Below are positions 1 to 11,686 of a stretch of 64,000 bases of DNA, one piece after another. The translations under genes and the position numbers were made by a program. The first letter of the stretch is position 1; each line of letters starts with the position of its first letter. Source of the DNA: Colletotrichum lupini (Eukaryota; Ascomycota; Sordariomycetes; Glomerellales; Glomerellaceae). The stretch is taken from assembly GCF_023278565.1 (NCBI RefSeq), contig NC_064681.1, positions 806,001 through 870,000 on the forward strand, read 5' to 3'. The notes below the pieces were generated by a model. The model did not search any database and was not told where the DNA came from. It saw only the letters and a program-made list of their open reading frames with translations.

Positions 1-493
1 GAAGTTTGGGGTTACCCTTGGTCAACTTTAGCTTTGATGGCGATCATCAACACTCGGGTTCAAGAATACCTTCTAGAATGATCAGGTCAAGCCACAGGGC
101 TGACAAATTTCGTGGCTTGAGCGAAAGACCCATATGGAGGGGCGAAACCAATCAGGTGCCTGGACTGATACGGCTTAGCGTTCTGGGGCGGTGCCGAGTC
201 CAGCTGCCAGTCAGGAAAATCGGGAGGCTGGAAGACCAGGGACCGATTGGTCAGAAATAGAAGAGACTAGTACACAGAAGGTTGCAGGGATGAGCTTCCC
301 AGCTGGGTTAGAGCTGGCTCATGGTGGATGCGAGCTAAGATTGGCCAAAGTTATGCGACCAAAACGAGTTTACCCCAAGGAAACATCTGGGCGCGTCTTC
401 ACGGGCATTGTTTTGAAGCGATGCGATATGGCGGTATGGATTGGCGGGGAAGAGCCCATAGATGGGCGACGATGGATGGCCGATGCCTTGTCG

Positions 494-518
494 ATGCCAT
501 GCCATGCCATGCCATGCC
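494..518. repeat. (ATGCC)5 pentanucleotide repeat
   Basis: Five perfect tandem copies of ATGCC. It lies in non-coding DNA and may vary in length between strains. Confidence 0.9.
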
Positions 519-1617
519 CTGCGATCTGACATGACTGATTGCTTGCATGAGCACATGTATCCGTACTAGCTGGGAAGCGGTATTCTTTGGTGGGGCCGGG
601 ATGGATGCTGTTCTTGTGAACTCTCTCGCGGTCTCACTCACTGTGCTGTCTGCCGTGCGCGTGAGAGAATGCTGCCATGTTGTTGGAATGGGCTGTCTGG
701 ATTGGCTACGGATGCGGCTGTAGCAGCGGCAGCCACACGGATCGTCTGTCTGCGAGAGGCAACGGCATTGGACGATCGAATGGAGACGTCTCCTGGGTGG
801 TGCATGAGGCCATGGTAAAACAACAAAACAACTGCATGTTGAAGCCATGAGTTGATTTTGGGTTGCAAAGCTGACCTTCTGCATGCAGTAGGTAGCTGCC
901 TGTTCCAGGTAGCTGACTGAATAAACTCACCTCCTGCATTTGTTTCCTAGGTAGAGTGGCAGAGCCCCCCATGCTATGCATTGCCCGCAATCTTGAGCTG
1001 ATGTCCCCATTTTCTCGTCCCTGCAAATGCCGCCCCAGTGGCTTTGCTACGTCTCGATGAATGGATCCCAATGGTCTTCGCTAAGGCATGTTGAAATTGA
1101 GGGCTTTCAGATGAATGCTTAGAGCTGAGCTGGGCGACGATGATGACGATGATGGGCAGATGACTAGCTGTTCGCCTGGGTAACTAAGGTAGGATCCTAG
1201 GTACTTGACCCAACCAAGGTCAATTTACATACATAAGACGGGTAGATAGTAGTACGGCAGATCATGGATAACGACGGGAATATGGAGAGAGGTGCGGCTT
1301 AAGTCACTGCTAGTGTGATGATGTGTTGTTGAGCTGCTGTCAGTTGATGGCCGGCTTGCACGCCACAGCTAGGGATCATAGCACATTATCGATAAGCACC
1401 CGTTATTCGTACAACAAGAAGGCCATTATCCACCCAGTCCGCGAACGGATGCAAATGGCACGAATGGGGCTGTCGCAAGGCAAACTGTCAGGTACCCGAA
1501 GTTGTGCAGTTGCACAGTCATAGGTGCAGGCATTCTGCAGCTCCACGGTGGAACCCAAAAGACAGCGAGACCTGGCAAGCACCCTGCGTTCTGGACAGGC
1601 ATGAGGGGTGGAATTGA

Positions 1618-1657
1618 CAGGCACAGGCACAGGCTCAGGCTCAGGCTCAGGAACAGG
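1618..1657. repeat. Hexanucleotide repeat (CAGGCW-type)
   Basis: About six tandem six-base units alternate between CAGGCA and CAGGCT, followed by a degenerate CAGGAA unit. It is non-coding. Confidence 0.8.
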
Positions 1658-1989
1658 AATAAAATGGATAGTCGTTGAGATGGGTCTCGCCTGTTGCTAT
1701 TCCCAGTCAGGAGACGGGGGGAGCACAACTCTCGTCTAAACCACACTCCATCTGGGTCCTGGACTCCTGGCCACCTGGTCTAAAATCACTTGTATCCATC
1801 CATATACTCCTTACACAGTGGTTGTGCACGCATGCCGTAACGCGTGAAGGGGGAGAAGCGCATCACTGGTGGTGAATAACAATGCCCTTGTTGGGAATAT
1901 TCTCATGCTCTACGCAGTGCTGTGTACTGTATTATGGAAGTGTGGATTGTGTAAGGAAGGTATGAAGGAACAATTTGAGGATACTTGAA

Positions 1990-4189
1990 AGTGAGAGAGG
2001 ATCCCCTCGTGCCTTCCTCTTTCCACTCTCCTCCTTCTCTCTTTCGCGACTTTGCCCTTTCCCAAATTAATTACTAACCCCTTCCACGTTCTCTCCCTCC
2101 ATCCCTCCTTCTCCTCCCTTTCCCCTCCTCGTCGTCCGTCGTGTGTCTATCTCTTTCCTTTTGCCGACGCCGACACCCGCCGACCGTCGCCTCCGTCCTT
2201 CCTTCTTGTGCTTCCATCCAGTCGCGTCACTCTACTCAGACGGGCATCGACCTCGTTGTTCCTTTGCGACCTCGAGTCTCCCCTTCAGTTTGGAGCATCG
2301 CGCCAGGAGAAAAAGACACAAGACCAGCAACAAATAGCGTCACAGGAAAGAAGAACCTTGTTGCCGAATAAAGACGAGGACGTAATTGTCTATCGTCTTG
2401 ATCATCGCGACTTGGACTCTCTCTTTCTCCTGCTTTCCGTGCTGGTTCGGGGGCATCCCATCTTTCTTTCCACCTTTTTTTTTTTCTCGTTCTAATTTAT
2501 ACTGCCTTTTTTCTATTCAAGCTTTTGTTACTAGTTACTCCCACCTTCCCTACAATCGCCCTAAAAACGAACAGGTATCTTACCTGCAGCTACCCGACCT
2601 TATTCCTTCGCTATCTTTCTACGGGCCAATACCCGTTCCGTTCTTTCTGACCTAGTTTTTGGTCCGACTCTTCGCGCCTTCCTCCGTCTGCCGCTGCCGC
2701 CGCCACCTCCGCGTTCCGCTATACGTCAATCTTCCCGACCGATCGGTTTGCGACTCTGCTCAAGCCAATACCACCTGGTGCTACTTTACCTTACCTTACC
2801 GTATAGGTAGATCTAGCTACCTTAGGAGAGTCAGAGGGACACCCCCAACGGTCCTATCTCGTCACCTCACTGTTCACCGCCGCGCGTGGTCGCCTCGTAT
2901 TACCGGCCCGTAATCATCTGCAGAATAGTCTCAACTGAGACCTCAGCGCTCTTCGAAAACGCCAGCTCATTTACTTTTTCTCCCCTGGCATCTTTCGCTT
3001 CTATCCGCCGACACTCACGGGAAACGGCAGACGTTTCCGTAATAATCCCATTGTCTTATTCTTTGCCGCCGTTTTTTTTTGTTTCTCACTGTCCCTTTCC
3101 CCGGACATAGGCCGCTCTTGCACTGCACACAGTCACGCAACACACGCCAACAACCCCCCGGTCGTTCGTTGCCGTCTCCAAAGCACCAACCGCTTTTAGG
3201 TTCTTAACCTTCCGCCGTCTGGTTCTTTCTTCTGCCCATCGGATCCTGCGGCTTTCTAAAAAGGTACGTAAAAGTGTCTGTGTGTCGAGAAGGGGAAGAG
3301 AACCAAAAAAAAGGGACGAAAAAGACAAGAGAAAAAAAAAATAGACCCCCAAAAAACACAACGCCGACCTGAAGTTCTGGCGCAAGAAAACAAGAGCAAC
3401 CACAAGGAAAGGAAAAGGTGCGGGCGCGCCTAGCTCATCCCACCACCCCGTCCCATCCTCTTAGCTGCATCCTCCGTGCAGATACTCAAGGCCAAACAAC
3501 AAAGCAGACAGGCACTGCCTTGCTTCTACTGGTCGCGTAGCGCATTTTTTTCTGCAGGCCCTGACCATCGCTCCATAGGACCACCACACACAACCCGCCA
3601 GCGCCTGCGCCTGCGTAAGGAACCACTGGGGACCGCATTCCAGTCAACAACACAACAATTCATCGCACCGCAATCGCTGTCCTCTGTCCTTCTCAGGTCA
3701 GCTGTGGGAGGGGGAACACAAACAACAAAGCCCCCCGTCAACGTCAACAAAAAACATCACGCACCCCCAGTAAACACCACTCTCTTCCACCTACTTCCCT
3801 TTGCGACCAGCCCCGACTTGCGCCTTCAATTCCTCGGCTTTCAACTCTTTTCTACCTTCCCTCGTTTATTCCTCTCCTCCTCTCGGGTTTTCTCTCCCAC
3901 GTGGGTGACGACATCTTCCCCTTCTGCACACGGCAGCCGGCTCTGCACGCCCCGCGCTTGTGTTGCAGCTCATTACCTCAGGTCGCCCTATCCCCCGTTC
4001 GGTACCGGCTATTTCCCTAAGCTTGCTTGACTCAGCCGATAATTGCGACAGCACAACTCTCTGTCTACAACCGCACCACCAGCAATCAAGGCCTACGAGA
4101 CGACAACAACATCGCTGCTCCGCGGATACGTGCACTGGATGTCGCCACAACGTATCTGACGGCGGCATCCCCCATCGTTTCCACCCAAC
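1990..4189 (+). promoter_or_regulatory. Pyrimidine-rich putative promoter and long 5' leader of apsA
   Basis: From about 1990 to the apsA start codon the + strand is strongly C+T-rich, with many runs of CT, TTTC and CCTTCC, and holds no conserved reading frame. Long pyrimidine tracts upstream of the start codon are typical of filamentous-fungal promoters and 5' UTRs around transcription start sites. Many short ATG-started frames occur here, so any long leader would carry upstream ORFs. A possible leader-intron donor (GGTACGTAAAAG) is at about 3263. The transcription start itself cannot be read from the sequence. Confidence 0.45.
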
Positions 4190-7100
4190 ATGGCTACCTC
4201 ACTCGCCGTCGATAAACCCCATCTGCCGCCTGTTGAAGCGGATATGAATGATCCTTTCGTATCCCCGCCTGGCCCAGCCCACAATCGCTACTCTACCTAC
4301 GACAGCCAATCCTTCAGCTCGTCGCCAGGCCAGGCGAAGCGCGCACTACAAGCACATATTGCAGATACTGAACGACGACTTGACGAAGCCGGAAAGCTAG
4401 GAACTGCACTGGTCCACCAGCGCAAGGAACTTGCAGAACGATTGAAGGAAGTGGAAGAGCAGGAGACAGAAGGCGAACTCGCTCCCGAGTTGCGCGCCAA
4501 GCTCGCCGATATCGAAAAGGAGTACAATGATGTTGCTCGAGAGACTGCCAGGGCTTTCTTGCCCAAGCAGAGAGTTCCCAGCAATGAAGCCGCTGGAGGC
4601 TCACCCTACGTCCCTGATGGAAGAATAGGAAGAGTAAGTCTGCGCCGAATACATGTGGCGCATGTCTGTTCCGGCTAACCATGTAATAGCGCTCCGTCAG
4701 TCCATCCAAATTTGAGAAGCTCGAGATTCAGGCCACCGGATCGCCTAGTAAGCTCAGTGTCCCGAACCGCAAAGTTAGAAACCAGCCCGCCAATCGCATC
4801 CACGATATCGAATTTGCCGCCGAAATCAGCACATCCTTGATTGCCCAGGTTCGCAACCTTCAATCACTCCTATCCGAAAAGGATGAGGAGCTTCGCGACA
4901 TCAAGGTCGACAAGTCCAAACTTGAAATCGAGAACGAGAACTTTCAACAACGCGTTAAGACTCTGGACGAAAGCGAGAATCGGTACAAGGACGAGAACTG
5001 GAACCTCGAGACTCAGATCCATGATTTGATCGCTTCGCAAAAGGACGCCGCGGATCGAGAGAAGAAGCTCACGCAAAGCCTCAATGTTCTCCAGGTGGAG
5101 AAGAACTCGGCGCAGAAGGAGCTTGATGATGCTAAAGTCTCACTTGCCAAGCTCGCCGAGGAGCATGAGCGAGCTGTGAAGCACCTGGACCTCGACTTGA
5201 CCACCGCCAAGCGAAATGCGGCCACGGCGGAAACCGAGAGAAACGCCTTGCGAAGAAAGGTTGACGACTTGATGAGCCAGAACACGGAGCTCGCCAAGGC
5301 TATTTCAGTCCAGCGCGGCCGCATGTCCGATCGCGACTTTGTTCGTGGCGTTAGCGACGAGGACTTTGAGACTGCGACGGACGGTTTCACCCCCGAGCAC
5401 TCACCGCCGCCATCGCCCATCAAGGGTACTCCTCGCCATGCTATGCTCGAGTCCGAGACTCTCAAGAGCTCTCTGTTGCATGCCCAGCGAACCATCCAGA
5501 GCCAAAAGACTGTCATTCACCGTGAAAAGACCGAGAAGCTCGAGCTTAAGCGACTCCTCCAGGACACGCGCGATGAGTTGGAGAAGCTTCGTACTGACGC
5601 CGCCCCGGCCCCTGCTCGTCGCACCCGCAAGGTTGAGTCGCGAGAGTTCAAGAAGCCGTCCCGCGGCTTGCTCGGCGGTCACCGTAGCAGCAGGAACGAG
5701 GTCTACCAGGACGACAACGAATGGGAAGAGGCCACTGAAATTGGTAGCCCGAGAACTTCACCCACCCTTCGCTCCAACTCCGCCGTCCGCAGACCCGGCA
5801 GCCGACCCGGTAGCAGCTACAGACCCCAATTCACCGACGTCAGTGACGCTTTCGAGACTGCCAACGAGACTAGCGACGCTGCCTTTGAGACTGCCAACGA
5901 GCGTGGCACGGAGACGGAGGACTTCCAGACCGGCGTGGAGGACTTCTCTGGAGGCGACGACACCGAGACTGAGACAGAAAGCCCGTCTAAGGGCCGTGAG
6001 CTGCGTCCCCAGACTCTTGCAATGGGAGGAGGCCGAAACTCGTACGACAGCACTGCGTCAACCTCAGCCGATGAGGATGAAGAGTACATCGAGTACAGGA
6101 CGCCAACATCGCAGTACAACAACCAGCGCATGCGCGTCAGACTTGGACGAGGATTGATGAACCGCCGTTCTAGGCAGGTCAGCGAAGAGCCAAACTTCCA
6201 GAGCAGCCCCGCCAGTGCTGCTACAGGCAGCGCTACAGGAACACCACAGCCTACAGAGGGCCAAAGCTTGTTCGCAGAGCTCGGCGAGCTCGAGAACAGT
6301 GATGCTGAGAGCATTGAAGAGACACCAAGCCGTGCTAGATCCGCAACCGCCGATTCGACATCCACTCCGGCAGTGCCCACTCTGTCGCACGATTCAGTCA
6401 ATACCGGTAGCATGACGGACCCTGTTAAGAGAGCGGCCGCAGCTTCGAGGCCCTTGATGGTCGACTCTGGTATGATGACAGAGCCCATGATTGAGTCGCC
6501 TCCGTTGTCCCCTGTTAGTGTTGTTCACGACGAGAAGGCCGAGTCCTTGGGATCTATGATGGCCGCCAGCCAGCTCGCCCGTCACTTGTCCCAAGATGAT
6601 GCCACGGACGGAGTGCGCTCCAGACCGTTGTCTACGCTTTCGTACAGTGACTCTGGTGCTCAGTATGATCGGGATATGGAGGCTAAGCTGGCACAATTCC
6701 CAATGCCGCCATCTAGCCCGCAGCACTTTGTCCTGCCGCCGCCTCCCGAGCTCAGTTTGTCATCCATTGACACTCAGGATATCGAGCCAGTTGTTGAGCC
6801 CGTGACGCCACCTCCTGCTCCAGCTCCTCTGACCATGACATCTCTCGTGTCAGAAATCGTCGAGCCCGTTGCAGAGCCCGAGATTCCGGCTCCTGTCTTG
6901 GCCTTCACTTCGCTTGTCTCGGAGATTGTCGAGCCGAAGGCTGAATCCCCGATCCTGCCTCCGACCCTGAGTATCTCGACATATCTCTCAGAAGCGGTCG
7001 AGCCAGTGGCCGAACCTGAGGTGCCGCCTCCGGTCTTGAGTCTGTCGGCTCTTCATGCCCACAACCTTGAGCCCGTGGCCGAGCCCGAGACTCCCCCGCC

Positions 7101-10081
7101 GACGCTCTCACTGTCGGCCTTGCATGCTCATAACCTTGAGCCTGTTGCAGAGCCTGAGGCGCCAGCTCCTGCTCTTAGCCTGTCGGCGCTGCACGCCTAC
7201 GACCTGGAGCCGGTAGCTGAGCCTGAGATTCCTCCTCCGGCTCTCAGCCTCTCTGCTTTGCACGCACACAACCTCGAACCCGTCGCGGAGCCGGAGGTCG
7301 TGATCCCGGTGCCAGACCTTACCTTGTCGGCTCTCTTGTCCGAGCACATTGAGCCCAAGGAGGAGCCTGAGACGTCCAGATCTCTCGCGGCGATCCCTGC
7401 TCCCATCCCCGTGCCAATCTCAGCACCGGCGCCAACCCTCACTCTATCGTCGATTGCGTCCGAGAACGTGGAGCCGCGAGAAGAGCCCGAAGTCCCCGTC
7501 GTTGTGCCCACGCTCAGTCTTTCAGCAATCGCCACTGAGCATGTCGAGCCCAAGGCAGAGCCTGAAGTCGTCTTACCGGCGCCTACCCTCAGCCTCTCAG
7601 CGCTATACTCTCACAACCTGGAACCTCAAGCAGAACCCGAGGTGTTGCCTCCCGCTCTCAGCCTGTCGTCCATCGTGGCCGAGGATGTCGAGCCTAAGGC
7701 CGAGCCCGAGATCATTCCGGAAGTACCGGCGCTCTCGTTCTCGTCTATTGCAGCTGAGAACATTGAGCCAAAGGCGGAGCCTGAGGTGATTGTGCCCGCT
7801 CCAGTACTCAGCCTCACATCGATTTCTTCCGAGAACATCGAGCCCAAGGCCGAGCCTGCGCCAGCTCTTACCATGTCTTCGATCTCATTCGCAAACATCG
7901 AACCTATCGCAGAGCCCGCGGTGTTGCCACCATTGCCCCCAGCCCTCACCCTCTCTTCCATCTCATCGGAGAACATTGAGCCCAAGGCAGAGCCCGAGGT
8001 TCCAGCTCCTCCGCCCGCACTCCTCGCGTACTCGGCGATCTCATCTGAGCACGTCGAGCCTCGCGCTGCTCCTCAGCCTGTTCTGGACTTCTCATCGGTG
8101 TTATCTCAGCACGTAGAGCCCACCATTGCGCCAGAAACCGCGGCGCCCAAGCACAATTTCGGTTTCTCCACGATCGAGTCAATTGAGACGCAACCCATTT
8201 CGCCCAGAAGCCCGAAGCGGGATGCTTTTATTCTTCCCCGCGACATGGATTCGCCATTCGATGAGAAGGATGCGCCAAGGACGCCCTCCAAGAATGCTCT
8301 GATGAGCTCCGTCTTTGGTCGGGGAAAGAACAAGGCCTCCGACAGCCTTATTATTGCAGAGGACGATACTCGGCAATCGCCTAGCGACGAACGTCTGTCC
8401 GAGACTCCCGAGTCCCAACGGCCGTTCAAGGAGATTTCAACTAACGCCACCGGCCGCCCTGCACCCAAGGTCATCGTTCCCATGTCTGATTCAGGCGCCC
8501 AGACTTCCCTAACCGCTGATGCGATCGATGAGATGCTCCTCGCAAAGACCAAGGCCACGTCCGACAAGTCATTGTCGAGCTTCGGCACCCCGAGCACTCC
8601 TGGCACCGTTCGCATTCGCCGTCCTTCTCACGACAGCCTCAGCAGTTTCTCCACCGAGAACAAGATGGATACAGCATTCAGAAGGCCAGGAAGTGCCAAC
8701 AGCAACCTCGCCCCTACTCAACCGCTACCTCCTCTCCCGCCCAACCACAAGGAAGCCATTGAGGCTGCGAGAACTGGATCGTCGCATAGTGCGGTTATGG
8801 GCCCTCCCTTGTGGCCTGCCTCTGCCATGAGAAACCAGCGACCACAGACTCCCAACGGCGCCGCCAGACCGCAGTCACCGCTGTCGATCTCGACATCAAT
8901 GAAGGCAACTCCTGTTGCTCGCGGCACGCGCGCTGGTTCAGCGTACGGCACCGCTGAGGTTCACTCGCCGACTAAGTTGTCTACTATGAGCAGACACTCT
9001 TCGGTGTCGTCGTTTGTTTCTGAGATTGACCACCGTTTCAACCCTCAGGCTGAGCTGGCTGCCGCAACAGGCTTCGGTCCTAACACCGATCCCCGCATGA
9101 TCCAGGCCATCACACAGACCATGATTGGCGAGTACCTCTGGAAGTACACCCGCAAGGCCGGCAGGGGAGAAATGTCCGACAACAGACACAGACGCTACTT
9201 TTGGGTTCACCCGTATACTCGGACTCTGTACTGGAGTGATCGCGACCCGGCCACTGCTGGTCGTTCTGAGCTCCGTGGCAAGAGCGTTCCCATCGAGGCC
9301 GTTCGTGTGGTCACCGACGACAACCCAATGCCACCCGGCCTACACCGCAAGAGTTTGATCGTCATTTCTCCCGGCAGAACGATCAAGTTTACCTGCACGA
9401 CTGGCCAGCGCCATGAGACGTGGTTCAACGCCTTGTCGTATCTACTGCTTCGCACAACCGACGAGGGCCAGTCCGATGTCGAGGAGATGGCCGGCGCCAT
9501 CACTCAGGCCGACGTAGACGAGTTCAACCCGCAATTTGGCCGTCGCACCAACTCCACGGCCCGTCCCAGGCCGCCTCCGTCTCTGTCATCATACAATTCA
9601 CGGACAACTCGTAACCAGTCTCCGGCAGTCGACATGTCAATGAACGTGCCTACGCTTACCCCGAACAAGCACTCGATTGCTCAGGCTCAGAGACCCACCA
9701 TGGCTGGTAGGATTAGTGGCTACTTTGGCACCTTCTCGAGTCTGAGGAGCCGCTCCGCTGCGGCCCCGACCCCAAGCATCTACGAGGCTAGCGAGGTGCA
9801 CGACAGCGCCGAAGACCTCCGGGAGATTATTGAGAGACAAGATCGGGACGCCGACAGGCTCGAGAACGTGCGCGCCTGCTGTGATGGTGAGTTGCCCTTA
9901 CATTTGTGTTGGAATGGATTTACGTTGCTAACAATGACTAGGCAAGCACGATGTTGGTACTCTTCACCACCACCCTAAGAGGGGTCGGCCTTCTGGCGCC
10001 CATTCTCACTCTCACTCTCACTCCCAGTCTGGACCATCAACGTCTGCCACACCCATGAGCACCGTAAGGGCGCGATCATGA
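4190..10081 (+). CDS. apsA: ApsA/Num1-type cortical dynein anchor, PH domain
   Basis: Predicted 1926-aa protein from three exons: 4190-4633, 4690-9886 and 9942-10081, with a 56-nt and a 55-nt intron. The family (Aspergillus ApsA, yeast Num1) sits at the cell cortex, where a C-terminal PH domain binds phosphoinositides and an N-terminal coiled coil recruits dynein for nuclear migration and tethers mitochondria. Visible here are coiled-coil segments near residues 65-130 and 185-300, a low-complexity Ser/Thr/Glu-rich middle, 19 repeats built on an E-P-x-x-E-P core (about residues 840-1300), and a PH domain from about residue 1625 beginning IGEYLWKYTRK and containing HRRYFWVHPYTRTLYWSD. The last exon encodes a short His/Ser-rich tail (HSHSHSHSQ). 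The start is the first ATG that joins in phase to the second exon. Confidence 0.93.
6772..8130 (+). repeat. 19 intragenic protein repeats in apsA
   Basis: The reading frame contains 19 consecutive copies of a roughly 22-30-residue unit, consensus LSLSxLxxxxhEPxAEPExxPPx, where h is I, V or L. Units 4-8 are nearly identical to each other (for example SALHAHNLEPVAEPE), which suggests recent expansion, while the outer units are diverged. Yeast Num1 also has a central repeat block, but of a different, longer unit. Confidence 0.9.
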
Positions 10082-11686
10082 AGTCGCTGCCAACGTTGCC
10101 CTTGAATATCTGTCTACATGCGGCTGTTGAGCAGTCTATCGTAATATAAACCAATGAAGCATCCTTCAAATCCACTCGCTACGCCAAGAAACTGGCCCTC
10201 CCCGTGGGAACACCTTCCCCACTCATGATCAATTCGCTCCCACGCAACGGATCACGACGTCTATGACAACCATCTCCTTGTCGTCTTTGCCTAGGATGCC
10301 CCGCCGTCCCGCAAGAGCCCAGGCCCCATTCTCCTTCCGGTTTCGACCTAATATAGCTTACGACTGCATCCAGGACCCTGGCGTCCTACGACCAAATTTC
10401 ATTAAACGCGTCCTGCCTCACATGGCCTGTCTCGATTATCAAAACACCATTGCTCGACTACTGCCAGCCAACATCCGAATACCCCCGGATAATTGCTATC
10501 CATGCTTTGTCCTGTCCGACTCTGTTTTTCCGCTGTTTTTTGCCGGGAGCGACCTTGTCATGGTTTTAATTGTTTCATGGCACCGGCGAACTTGGGAAGG
10601 AAATTAAGAATGGGGTCCCCCCCTTTCAGGGAAGAGAGAACAGAAACATTGGAGTATTGTACTACCAGCTGTAATGGAGTCCAGTCTTGCTTCGTGTTCT
10701 TCTTGTCTCTCTTGTTGGATTGGCCACGGCAGGCAAACAAACACCACCCGAAATGGGAAACCACAAAAAAACAACAACCAACCACCCAACTTTTTCTATG
10801 TACACCTTTTTCTTCGGCTTTACTTTTCTTTGGGAACGTCAAAGTCTGTTTTTTTTTTTAATTCATGTTCAGTAGCTCCTTTTTTTTTCAGGGGTCAACC
10901 AGGCAAAAATGCCTAGCCCGGGGAGACCCGGGAGGAGTTTTTGGGGACACTATTGTAGATGTAGTTACTTGAATTGCCCTATTTTGCCCTGACCTGATGT
11001 TGCTCATTCCCAACCCGCATTGATAGCGACTGTGTGAGGATTGATGTGCGGCCCATGTTGCGGGTAGGTGAGACTTTTGACGGGACTGTCCGAGTCCGTC
11101 TGGCGCGTTCTCGGGAACGAAGAAAGTGCCCAGAGTCAAACGCGAGGGTAAGAAACACGGCAACATTTGCGCGTTCTGGGTGTGGATCGTTTTGCACGGG
11201 ACGTTCAATCTCCGTCCCTTTTTTCCGCTACGGCTAATGAAATGTGACGGATACGGATCAGGCGCGTTATATTGGTTTCGTTGTTCGTGTTCAGACATGA
11301 CTGGGATCACCCGCTCAGCACAGGTCGTTGACCCCAGTTGGGGGGTGTTTTGATGAGCTTACTTGGCATGAGACCATCACCGCCATCGCGAGTGATTCTG
11401 TTACAAAGCGAGAAAAAGCATGGATTTTCCGTACACGCTGGAGTAGAGCAAAGACGTGTGTGTATGTGTATGTATATATGTACGCAATGTATACGGATCA
11501 GAATCTGGTATCCTACACTCTTGGGAAGAATAAATAGTTCAAACTCCATGATCCGCTTCTCCCGATTCCCTAAACCCCCGATCCCATCCCATAATCAATG
11601 AATGCCATATGCTCACGCCTGATGTCATGATGCCCAACTCCAACAAAACCCATCCGGAACAAACGCAGACACTCCGCCAAGAATCA
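10082..11686. other. Intergenic region between convergent apsA and nvj2 genes
   Basis: About 1.6 kb between two convergent stop codons, so it should hold both 3' UTRs and polyadenylation sites. It contains T-rich and A-rich runs near 10750-10900 and an alternating GTATGTATATATGTAC stretch near 11462. No gene, RNA gene or mobile element was recognised. Confidence 0.5.

Larger units (their letters stand above)
1..1989. other. Gene-poor left end
   Basis: No open frame here has recognisable protein-family sequence, and the longest ones overlap each other on both strands without convincing splice structure. The stretch contains two short simple repeats, annotated separately, and otherwise looks like ordinary intergenic DNA. 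A small lineage-specific gene cannot be excluded from sequence alone. Confidence 0.5.

Noticed and set aside
399..884. 161-codon minus-strand open frame at the left edge
   Set aside because: It contains the simple ATGCC repeat, has no family similarity and is overlapped by similar-length frames on the other strand.
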